From: Mortierella sp. BCC40632
Taxonomy: Eukaryota > Mortierellomycota > Mortierellomycetes > Mortierellales > Mortierellaceae
Assembly: GCA_011634665.1 (NCBI GenBank)
Contig: WAEK01000003.1
Location: 1,678,001 to 1,742,000, forward strand
DNA length: 64,000 nucleotides
Reading direction: 5' to 3'
A model generated the notes under the pieces. That model saw only the letters and a list, made by a program, of their open reading frames with translations. It was not told where the DNA came from and did no database searches. Shown here in pieces: positions 54,556 through 64,000 of the stretch (positions are counted from its first letter, which is position 1; every line of letters starts with the position of its first letter). The position numbers and the translations under genes were made by a program.

Positions 54556-57064
54556 TCAGAACATAATGGCAATTTCAGCAACGACCACTGACAATGCGAT
54601 AAAGATCACAACAGGCATCACCGTCATATTCCACCTCAGAAACCCCCAGAATCCAACGCTGGCGTTCTTGTTCTTCAACACAGAGTCCCACATCAGACCT
54701 GCCAACGAACTGATCAGCGTCGTACATGCTCCCAAATTGGATCCGACAATCAGGCCAAAGAGACATCCCTTGATCACCTCGGGAGTGGCTAGTAGAGACG
54801 AGGTAAAGTTGGGATGTTGCAGAATCCTGGCCACAAGGATCGTCATGGGCACATTGTTGAAAATATTACAAAGCAAGACCGACACAAAGCCGATCGCATA
54901 AGTCGCCGCAATATAATTAGGGACCAGGTGTGTCGCCCAGGAAGCAAAAATAGCAATCCAACCTGAATGAGAGAGTCCCTCGACCATGATAAACATACTA
55001 AACGTGAATGGCAAGATCGCCCAGGGCATCCGAATCGCAATTGCGTAGAGCAATGGAAATCGGCGTTCGAATGCATTCTTGTGTAGAGTCTTGTTGTCAT
55101 GGCTGTTGTGTTGGTCAGAGCCTTGTTTCCTGATCCGTGCATCATCTCCACCTGCATCACCATTACCAACAGCAACAATAGTACCCTCCAAGACAGAACT
55201 AGCCGAAGAGTCTTGACCAGGGTTGTCATGGTTCCCATGTGACATGTTTCCTTGATTCTGAGGAGTTTGCTTTTCCATGTCTGCAGGCACTTTTAGCTCG
55301 GACAAGGTAGGACTCTTGTCCGTCAAGGCCTTGTCTCCTTCAATTCCAGATTCAAGATCCATTTTTGCATGCATGTCTGTCCTTTCATCCTTTTCCATGT
55401 ATTCAGTGGTGTCAAGGGTCACCAAATGAGATCCCTTGAACTTTCCTCGAGCATCATACCAAACATCTCTTGTCAACATCACCAACGCAAACGGACCTGT
55501 CACCAACCAAACCGAAACATGAGCGAATGAGGTCCCGACCAAACAAATCAACGAAGTTGCCAAGACACCCAACCCAAAGAGAGCTCCAAAGGGATCCACG
55601 AGACAAGCACGAGGATCGATGTTGGGAGCTTCCAATCGAGTGGGGATATAATGAGGGGATCGAAAGTTGAGGAGAAGCATTCCATAACAGGTAGCGATGG
55701 AGGCGAGACATGGTAGGATCATCCAGGCACTGTATTCGAGAAACGAGACTTTGTAGGCCTGACAGGCGACCACATTGGTGATGTTGCCGATATACAGGGC
55801 CATGGATGCTAATTGAAGGGAATGATGGGGAAAAAAAAAGAGATGGAATCAGAAAAAAAGAAGGAAAAGAAGAAAAGGGTCTTGAAAGAATCCATTCTAG
55901 AATCGTGCGGATCAAACCAATCTGATGTGCAAAAAAAAAAAAAAAAAAAACTGTATATTTTTACCAATGTTGGCGGTCTGGATCTCGGCCATCAGAAATG
56001 CCACGGGTGTGGCCAAAGAAACGGCATGTGCATAGTAAACCAAGAATGGGGTCATGGTGAGAACCACGACATCATTACTGGCAAGACCACTCATGACCGT
56101 CGAAAGAAGAAAAAAAGATAAAAAGATTCGATGACCTGAACTCGAGGCTCCACCTCGTCTTGAGATCCAAAAGGCTGCGTATTGAAAGATACCTGTCATA
56201 TCAAGACTGATGCAGATGTAGGCCTAAAATGATACATTATCCCATTAGTTGAATGTGATGAAAAAGATTGTTGTTTTGTTACGAAGGAAGGCAAGGGAGG
56301 GAGGAGGGGATCTGATAGCTTTCTAAAAAAAAAAGTCATTGACTATTTCTTTGAGAAGGTATGGATGTGTGTTGCCAATGGATGAACGTGACATTGTGAA
56401 AAAATAGAGTTCTCTGGACTGAGTTTTGTCCGCTCACACCCTCAGCCAATGTATTTTATCGCCACCGCCACCACGCCACGAGAGAACAATCCACTTGAAC
56501 AAAAAACAAAAAAAAAAAAATTTTCTAACAGCTAGCAGGCATGGAAAAGAGAATCGTTCTCCTTTTCCTTATTCCTCTTCTACTACTACCTCCTCCTTGT
56601 TCTCCCCTCCCCTTTTCTCCCCTTCTCTTCTCTTCTTATTCTTTGTCTCTTACCAAGGAATAAAAGAGAATCATAACGGCATAGGGTTCGACTCCACTTC
56701 CAGGTGCTCCGACAATACCATCCCGGACATTGGTTCCGTCAATCGACCCAATTGCCAAGAGTAACAGGACGCCTATCACAGGCGCTGTGGCCTTGTCGAG
56801 GAGAATCGAATAAGGAAATTGAAATTTCTTGGTGGACAAATGTGGTGATGGTTGTTGTTCTTGTTCTTTTTGTTGTTGTGGCTGTTGTTCATGTGGTTGG
56901 AAAGTATCGGTAGATTGGCTCGGCTTTGGTGGTATAGAGGAGGAACAAGAGGAAAAGCGAACGGGTATAGGGAGAGGGATTCGGATGGGGTGGATGACAA
57001 CCGCAATGACCACCATAAAAGTGACAACCACTAGCCAACTATGGGCATTCAGCTCCGCAGCCAT
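54556..57064 (-). CDS. ArsB/NhaD-superfamily ion permease (640 aa)
   Basis: Three exons: 57064-56654, 56223-55965 and 55808-54556, all in phase. About ten to twelve membrane segments are visible. They include one at the N terminus (SWLVVVTFMVVIAVVIHPI), one after the DKAT motif (APVIGVLLLLAIGSIDG), then AYICISLDMTGIFQYAAFW. The GLASNDVVVLTMTPFLVYYA segment is the hallmark Asn-Asp-rich helix of ArsB/NhaD and related anion permeases. The second half repeats the pattern with NIFNNVPMTILVARIL and GLIVGSNLGACTTLISSLAG. Two long cytoplasm-type loops are polar: a Gln-rich one (residues about 35-80) and a charged one (about 370-470). Such carriers move arsenite, sodium/proton or dicarboxylates; the motif pattern favours ArsB-like anion export, but the substrate cannot be proven. 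Confidence 0.8.
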
Positions 57065-58694
57065 TGTGTTGGTGTGTGTAAGTGAAGTAGAGTGAGAGGG
57101 AAGGTGAGAGAGAGAGAGAGAGAAAAAGTGAAGGAGTGAGTAGGCCTTGTTGTGAACAGATCGAGAAAATGTTCTCGAGGGTATATTAGGCCCGTTTTTG
57201 TTGTTTTTTTTCTCCTGGAGACTGAAGACGGGAGCAGGAGTGGATCAGGAGCTGAAGTAAGGGTAGAGACGGAGAAGGGGGAAGAGGAGAGAGAAAGGGA
57301 AGAAAGAGAAAGAGAAAGAGAACGGGGGAGAGCTTGCAATGAGAAAGGAAAAAGAGAGAGAGAGAACGGGAGGGGGGGGGAAGGGTCGCCTGTGTTTTCT
57401 CTCTCTCCCTCTCTCTCTTTCTCTCTCAGATCTATATCGTGCGGCAGGTGAGGGAGGGGTAGGTGACTCGAAAGCTGGAGCAAGATGACAAGAAAGAACA
57501 ACGGGCTTGTCCTGTTTTTGATATTGAAGGCACGTTTATTTTTTTTTCTTTTTGGCCTTCTTGCCCGACCCTGGAGGAAGAGAGGGATTGGTATTGTGAG
57601 CGGAATAGAGTTGCTTGTTGAGCCCTTATATTTTTTCGGTTGGGAATCTGCAAACAAGTTGTGTCCATGTCGGTGTTTTCTTTTTTGTGCTTCCGCCCGC
57701 TTCGTTGGTGCATGGCCTCAGCGGTACCCCTCCTCCTCATGGCAAGCATCGGGCCTTGCGCATGAAGGGTTCAGCACCTTTCTCGAAAAAAAGATCCTCC
57801 AAAACCCACAACGTCTGTACATCTCTTTCTCTTTCTCTCTCAGGCTACAAAAACTCTTTGGGTGCCTTCTCACACGAACTCATCGTGGACTCGTGAATAG
57901 ACCGACTCTTCTCTTTGGGCCTTACCTTTTTTTTTTTTTTTTTTTTTTTACTACTCATCTTGTCCATGTAATGCAACGGTCAAATCGCCTCTCGAAACTC
58001 CAATCACCATATTTTTTTCTTTTGGTTTATTCCTTTTACGGGTCTCTCCCTCTCTTGCCCAGATGTGCCGTCCGAGGAAATCCAACAGGCAGGCCAAGGT
58101 TTGAGTTGTTTGCGCACTAAACATGAAAAAAAAATTCCCGGGCTGCAAGTCGTCGGTTTAGTGTGGGACAATCCCCTGCTTTGGGCGAAGCTCTTTCTCT
58201 TTCTCTCTCTCCTCTCTCTGCCCGTTGCACTCTCTAGACTTAAAAAAAAAATTAACTGAGGCGACTTGGGAGACGCCTCTCAACTGCAACCACAAGACAA
58301 TAAAAATCATAGCTAATTCTTGTTTTTCTTTACGAGTCAAGAGCATAGAGAGAGAGCGTGTTTTTTTTTAATCCACCTTCAATCTCCATCTCTTTATTGG
58401 TGTTATGAGGCGAGCAGTAAAAAAACAATGCAAAAGAAAAAAAAAAAAAAAAAAAAAAAAAACTTTAGTACATAAAGCAGTAAGAAAGGTATGAAAGAAA
58501 AAAAAGTGGAAAAAAAAAAAAAGAAAAAAGAAAAGAAAGAAAGAAAGAAAGAAACACTCCCTTTTTCAAAAAGAAACGAGTGATTTTTTTTTTTTTTTTT
58601 TTTTTTGGCTTCAGTTTCCTTCCTTTCCTTTCCTTTCTTTGGTCAGAGGTCCCTATCCTAGACTCAATAACCGCCTTGACCTCCTTCCCTTCCC

Positions 58695-58732
<38 letters not shown>

Positions 58733-58751
58733 TAGTCCTTTCCTATCTTTC
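57065..58751. other. 1.7-kb gap between permease and bZIP genes
   Basis: GA-rich DNA (57100-57370) directly precedes the permease start. T/A homopolymers (57931-57949, 58437-58461, 58586-58606) and a (CT)n run (about 58701-58731) lie beyond it. A 211-codon plus-strand frame (57485-58120) is Phe/Leu- and Ser-rich with no domain pattern, and I do not call it. Confidence 0.55.
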
Positions 58752-61700
58752 TTAATCCTGGTTGAGCCTGCTCATCAACTTGTCCACATCGGATAACGCA
58801 ATAACTGGTCCATGTCCTGAACACTTGGCCTTGGCCTTGAGTTCTGCACAAAGTTCATCAATATCCGCATCATCAAAGTTGGGATGCTTCGCAATATGCT
58901 CCCATACCTGTGGACAAGGAATCGCTGCTTCATTCTCTCCCAAAGGTGGCAACCGATGAGCAGGATTACCATCACATTCCGAGGCTGGCACACTAGGAGC
59001 CGACTTTTCTTGAACTGGCGTGGGCAAAGCATTCACTTCTTCCACCTTGATCGCCACTCCTGTCGTTGCGCTTACTACAGGCACATCATGGATAGCGTAC
59101 GTATCAAACAATGGATCATTGAAAAGTCCTCCTCCAAGCGAATGATCCGGCAACGATGTCTCCACAGGATCCTCAAACGATGCGAAATACTCGCGTGGAT
59201 CCGATGGATCTCGAAAGTCCGTAAACAAGGCTTGTGTCTGTTCAAACGTCAAGGAAGGAATTCCCAATGACATGGGGGCTTGAGGAGGTGTAAACAGAAC
59301 ATTGCCATTCCTGTCCGTTGAGAACAAAGGCGTATTCACCAAATCATCCAGAGTGGGTGATGGACTATTGTCGGTGAACAAAGCGATTGTACTGGCAGGG
59401 CTTGGCTGATTCTGAAGACTACTATCCATCAGACTTTGAGGTGTCGCTAATGTTGCTGAAGGCGTTAATGCTGCACTGGTAGTATCCTGTGCAAGACTCT
59501 CTACGGTCGCCGTGACAGTAGTCGTTGCTGTTGGTACTGTGCTTGCAAGTCCCAAATGATTGATTGCTTGCGTCGAGGTAGTAGTGGATGTTGTCGAGAT
59601 AGTGGCAGTACTCACTCCTGTGGTGGCCTGTTGAGAGTTGTTGACATTCTGAAGATTATGACCAAACGAGGCTCCTGTGCCATCCAAGAGTGTGGAGAAC
59701 AAAGAAATATCCTCGGGAGTACCATTCCTATACCTTGGCACGACAGCGGCATTATCTGCATAAGAAACATGTGAGATGGTGTCCTGCTCTGGAGTGGGTA
59801 ACATGTGATCATGTGGAGAGTTGGGGACGCTATCAGCTCCTGACGAGGCTGGAGTCCATGGCAATTGGTCATTTGTCAGATGCTTGGCGGCAGTGGCGGC
59901 GGGGTTGTTTCCAGTCAAAAGGTTGGAGTTGGCATACTTGGAGAAACCATCAGCGGAAGCGGCGAGCTGATCCGTGGTCTGAGACCTTGCCAAGAGAGCG
60001 GCAGCGGCAGTAGAGGAGCTGACATGAGAACCCAGTGGATTGAAGGGCCGCGAATGGCTGATGGGGAAATCAAAAGTGAAGGACTGTTCCTTGAGGAAAT
60101 AGTTTTCGGTCTCTAGCTTTTGGACGAGGACCTTTAGGTTCATGTTTTCTTCCAGGAGTCTTGTGTCTGTCTTGCCAGGATTCAAATCCTCGAGTTCCTT
60201 GATCCTGTCCTCGAGCGACTTGACGTAGCGTTCCTTGCGCTCACGGAACGCTCTCTGTGCAGCCCTGTTCTGAGCCTATTCCGAGTTACCAGAAGATGAA
60301 GAGGGGGAGAGTGAGTCCATTGTTAGTTGTGTGTGTGTGAGAGGAAGAGAGAGAGACGATCCGCCTTCTCCTTCTCTACAAATCTCATCCGAACACAGAC
60401 CCAGACACACAGACACACAGGCACTCAAAGTGTTGATCACAATCCAATCATGCTTCGTTTTCCATCACGTCCCGCACGGATGCACAGCCTCTCTTTCCTG
60501 ATCTATATCATGCGATTGCCCAAAAGGAAAAGCTTTCTCTGTTTCTCTTTCTCTTTCTCTTTCTCTCTCACACACACACTCTCTCCATGTCAGGGGAAGG
60601 GAATGGGTACATTTCAGGAAAAGATCGCTGCTGCTGTTCCAGTACTCTGCTGGAGAGAGAAAGAGAGGGAAAGAGAGAGAAAAGAATAGAGAAGGAAGGA
60701 TCTGTGCATTTTCATTCAAGGACCGGAATAAAAAGGAAAAGGGAGGAATAAGATCTTCTCTCTCTCTCTCTTCTCTTTTCTTCTCTTCTCTAGGAAACTT
60801 TCCTGGTAGATTTAGCATACTATTGTTTGGTTACCCAAAACAATACAACAAGAAAAAAAAAATCATGCTCAAATCTCACATCAAACCTCCGATGACGGTA
60901 GAAAACGATAAGCCCACACACACGCCGCTTTTATCCACTTGACTTCAGTTTTGTGTTGTTGTTTTTTGTTTTTTTGGGAAAGAGTGGGTGAGTGAGAACG
61001 GAGAGAAGTGTAAAGAAAAGAATGAAAAAAGGAATAAAAAAAAAAAGGGCAATTGAAGTTCACACCTAAACATAGCCGAAGTTTCTCTCTCTTTCTCTTT
61101 CTCTCTCCTTCTTTTCTATTTCCCGCCGCAACGTTAACATATGCGAGCCTCGGACACCTGTCCGGATGCAATCCAATTCGTCCATGTTCAATCGTTCTCT
61201 GTTCCGTCGGATCCTCCTCCCCCCCCCCCCTCCCCTCCTCTTTCCCCGGCTGGGACACTGTGGGTCACGTTCCTCCGGAGGTACTGCGCATAAAAAAAGG
61301 ACAAAAAAAAAAAAAAAAAGGGCCCAGTAGTAGCAGAAAAAAAAAAAAAAAAAAAAGAGAGAGATAAGAGATGCTCGAGCACCCGATCGAGGCGAACCAA
61401 CAAAAAAGGGTTCGGCGGCGATGTAACCCGCAAGTATTTGTTAAAGTGGAGTAAAAAGGGGGAGAGAGAGAGAGAGAGAGAGAGAAAGAACACTGTGCTA
61501 ACAGACACTGTACCTTGCGCTTGTTGGTCGGTTCAGTTGTCAAAGGTTTACGACCTGCCTTCTTGGGAGCGGGCTTTCCCTCTGTGGGCGCGTCAGCGTC
61601 TTCTGGAGAAAGGGAAAAAGTACATTGGGTGCATGGAACAAGACAAGTACCAGGGTCGTATCAGTAAAAAAGACAGACCAATTGTAGACGTCTAGAATCC

Positions 61701-61847
61701 TTCTAGGGTCTAGTTCATGGAAAAAAGAAATTGCCCTGCTGGCCTAGGGAGAGAGAGCAGCTTACCGTCGCTTTCGCCTTCAGAATAATGGAGTCCGTCA
61801 TCGTTCGAAGTAACGCCGGGCTTTGAGTCGGCTGTTGGAGGAGGAAG

Positions 61848-61899
<52 letters not shown>

Positions 61900-62305
61900 A
61901 AGAAAGGAGGGGTGAGGGTTTTCAAGAATGCATGGAACAAGATAAAAGGAGTCAACAACGATGCTTGAATCGATTCTCTTCAAAAAAAAAAAAAAAAAAA
62001 AAACGATCCCACGGATGGCAAACAGAGAACATACAGTAGTGATCCGATTTATGATGCAGATGACTGACGATGCGTTTCGAACCAGCACTGGTCGGTGTTG
62101 CTGCTGCTGTGGTGGTGGTAGTCATATCAGCTGTTGGTGTTGTAGCAGGGACGGAGACGGGCGACTCAGAAGAGGACGGAAAATAATCCTGCACTGAAAG
62201 TGGGCCTGAGAGCAGGTCCTGCGCCGTCGTCCCTCCAGTACCGGCGTTCTGAAGCATTGTAGACCAGTCGTTGGCGTTGAGAAGGTCAGCTTGGTGGAGG
62301 GCCAT
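58752..62305 (-). CDS. Yap1/Pap1-like bZIP transcription factor (649 aa)
   Basis: Four exons, 62305-62035, 61831-61766, 61602-61514 and 60275-58752, all in phase. The basic region spans an exon join: PTNKRK then AQNRAAQRAFRERKERYV, the Yap/Pap1 signature (NxxAQxxFRxR). The zipper follows (KSLEDRIKELEDL, then LEENMNLKVLVQKLETENYFL). A long Ser/Thr/Ala-rich activation region leads to the family's C-terminal cysteine-rich domain: CPQVWEHIAKHPNF, DIDELCAELKAKAKCSGHG, then a leucine-rich SDVDKLMSRL that may be the nuclear export signal. In Yap1/Pap1 these cysteines oxidise to trap the factor in the nucleus and switch on antioxidant genes. All four cysteines of this protein (about 576, 596, 618 and 627) lie in the last 74 residues, so there is no N-terminal cysteine cluster. 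The intron inside the basic region is unusually long. Confidence 0.9.
60276..61513 (-). other. 1.24-kb intron of the bZIP gene
   Basis: It begins GTACAG after the codons for NKRK and ends GAATAG before AQNRAAQ. It holds A-rich runs (61299-61318, 61338-61356), C-rich DNA (61218-61231), CT/GA patches (60530-60570, 60650-60690, 60755-60795) and (GA)n near 61458-61484. No conserved coding exon is seen within it, although an alternative promoter or first exon is possible. Confidence 0.65.
61859..61893. repeat. (GA)n microsatellite inside the intron before bZIP exon 2
   Basis: About 17 GA units, lying within the first intron of the bZIP gene. Confidence 0.85.
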
Positions 62306-63440
62306 TTTTGAAGTACAAGAGGTGGACAAAAAGGAGGAGAGGGGAATGGGGAGAAAAAAAAAAAAAAAAAAGTGAGAGCGAGAGTGAAGTGAAGGGGAGG
62401 GGGCGGGAAGGGTTCTTTTTTTTTTTGGCGAGGATCTGAGTGAGTGAGTGAAATGAGAAAACGAGAATGAAAAAAGCGAGAGCAGGAGCGAGAATGAGAG
62501 TGGGTGATCCTGTTGCAAGAAAGGGCCTCCCGAGGTTTTTTGTTGAATCGTCAAGGAGATGAATCTCTGGATGGTCTTGGTGGATAAAATCTTGGATATG
62601 ATAAAAATGGACGCTGCCTGGTTCCTCAAGTCTTGAGAAGAGACGAGATGCAGGGAGAGTGATCTTTTCTTTTTTTGAGCGCCAAAGGACTATCGGTGCT
62701 AGGAGAGATGAATAGAGGGAGAGAACGAGAGAATGAAAAGGAAGAAGAATAAAAAAAAAAAAAAAAAAAAAAAGGACGATGGAGCAGACAAAGGGGACTG
62801 GCGCGATGGCTGGGAAAGGGACAGAAGAGTAGCAAAGAAGAGTAAGAGTAAAAGAGCGGATGCTGGGATGCAGAGGGCGGAGGGAGAAAGAGAAGAGGAA
62901 TGCGATGACCCAGCGGCCAAAGATGATGCAGCGGCGGCCCGATGGCTCTGCTTCTGCCTGCCTCTTTGGCTTTGGCCGCAGCCTCATTTGGCCCTTAAGC
63001 GGATCAATCACACTGCCTTCTCTCTGTCTGTCTCTGTCTCTCTGTCTCTCACTCTAACTCTCTCAACTCTCAGATGCATTCACAGGGAGAGAGGAGAGAA
63101 AGTTAGACCCTTGCTTTTGCTTCTTAAGTTCTCGACCTTTGCATTTTTTTTTTTTTTTTTTTTTTACACTGTTTGTTGAGCAAACCCCGCGACTTTTTCT
63201 CTCTGCTCGTTAGCTCTAGTTCATTTTTTTTCTCTTTTTCTCTTTTTCCGTGGGCGGCTTGCCTTGATCGTTATCTCCCTCCCTGAGGGTCAGGCTGTTG
63301 CTCAACTTCCGCAGATGGGACCTGTTTTATGTGCTCTCCGCAGCGCTCCGTGACCACAACGTCGCCTTGCTAGAAGAATCCTCGCTTCATTACGTGGTCT
63401 GGCCTCGTTGTCAGTGTCTGTGTGTTTTTTTTTTTTTTTT
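62306..63440. other. Promoter region of the bZIP gene
   Basis: GA-rich and A-rich DNA (62350-62490, 62690-62770, 62820-62910) is pyrimidine-rich on the bZIP coding strand. CT-rich DNA follows (63020-63065, 63195-63250), with T runs near 63146-63165. Frames are mostly low-complexity and I call no gene. Confidence 0.5.
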
Positions 63441-63444
63441 GGCT

Positions 63445-63870
63445 TTATTCCCGCCCAGAGCAAGGAGTCGGAATTATCTCTAGCTGGAACCGTAGCTTAA
63501 AAGGGCTCATGTCAACTTTCTTGAATAAACCTGGCTGGTATTCATCGATAAACTCATATTTTGCAGAAAGCTCCCATGGCAGGATCGAGATAGTGAGGAG
63601 AAACTCCTTGTGAGTCAGTTGCAGCGACGTCAAAGTTGTCGGAGGTGCGATGACGGTGCTCCAGATGATGCTCTGTGCGTAAAATTGGTATCCCATGTGG
63701 ACATGCAACAACAAAAAAAAAAAAAAAAGCGAGCCCAAAAGGAATTCGATAAGTGTCGCGAACGAATCATAACTATGCGGACAGAGTGCATTGGCAATGT
63801 TTTTGGACCTGCCCAAACATCATCATGGTATGAGGATGGATAGGTGGATGACTACTTCAAGCGCAGCCCC
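63445..63870 (-). CDS. Possible 3' part of an unrecognised gene (low confidence)
   Basis: A minus-strand frame of ordinary composition ends at 63445. It reads FATLIEFLLGSL, a run of Phe/Leu encoded by poly-T, then GYQFYAQSIIWSTVIAPPTT, KEFLLTISILPWELSAKYEF and a polar end. An upstream segment with a GTAAGC donor near 63870 and a CAG acceptor near 63812 could supply ATG-started codons (MILF) in the matching phase. The poly-T may instead lie in an intron. A competing plus-strand frame (63610-63843) is about as open. I recognise neither, and the window ends before this can be settled. Confidence 0.25.
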
Positions 63871-64000
63871 AGCTTACTTGAACAAGATCATGAGCCTCTT
63901 TACTCAGGTCTAGAGAAGGCTCTTTGCCCACTTGCCCCGTCCTGCTTTCATCCCAACAGGAAGAACGAACGAGGAGTAGGACCGTGCAGGCACCAATCAT

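Noticed and set aside
57485..58120. 211-codon plus-strand frame
   Set aside because: Phe/Leu/Ser-rich from T and CT runs, no conserved motif, no splice or promoter support.
1..64000. tRNA, rRNA, CRISPR arrays or bacterial operons
   Set aside because: No cloverleaf-like set of arms, rRNA signature, spaced direct repeats or Shine-Dalgarno-linked gene runs were seen; all genes are intron-bearing or eukaryotic in type.

Overview
The window reads as nuclear DNA of a filamentous fungus. The genes have short introns, mostly 80-200 bp, with GTAAGT/GTATGT-type donors and occasional CTAAC-type branch sites. The gene set is fungal: a Yap1/Pap1-type bZIP factor, a HAP2/NF-YA subunit, a Clr3/Hda1-type deacetylase with an Arb2-like domain, and a Bud4/anillin-like protein. 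Intergenic DNA is full of CT/GA microsatellites and homopolymers, and many proteins carry Gln, Ser or Gly runs. Together with the expanded F-box family this best fits an early-diverging lineage such as Mortierellomycotina. That placement is an inference from gene style, not from a search. I see no tRNA, rRNA or CRISPR, no bacterial-type operon and no intact autonomous transposon.

Layout. 0.3-13.4 kb: three tandem plus-strand paralogs of a large F-box protein (about 975, 985 and 1042 aa), with a broken copy of the C-terminal exon between the first and second. A 2.2-kb gene-free gap holding a long inverted-repeat element separates the second and third. 13.7-18.1 kb, minus: an unrecognised Gln-rich protein and a GLFG nucleoporin of the Nup54/Nup57 family. 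18.5-31.0 kb, plus: a small TMEM42-like membrane protein, a 1740-aa ankyrin/anillin-homology/PH protein, a BTB-BACK-TLDc protein and a 139-aa orphan. 31.8-34.0 kb, minus: NF-YA. 35.9-36.4 kb, plus: a small hydrophilic protein. 37.0-62.3 kb: six consecutive minus-strand genes, namely a class II histone deacetylase, an ERMARD/DUF4209-like protein, two further unrelated F-box proteins, an ArsB/NhaD-type permease and an AP-1-like bZIP. The last 1.7 kb holds low-complexity DNA and perhaps the end of one more gene.

The genes do not form an obvious pathway. Five F-box genes in one window suggest local expansion of ubiquitin-ligase adaptors. NF-YA, the HDAC and the bZIP are transcriptional regulators. 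The permease and the redox-type bZIP are neighbours and could both belong to metalloid or oxidative stress defence, but only adjacency supports that. Exon boundaries were placed by hand from splice motifs, reading phase and family or paralog similarity. One junction, in the nucleoporin, does not keep phase and is reported as such.
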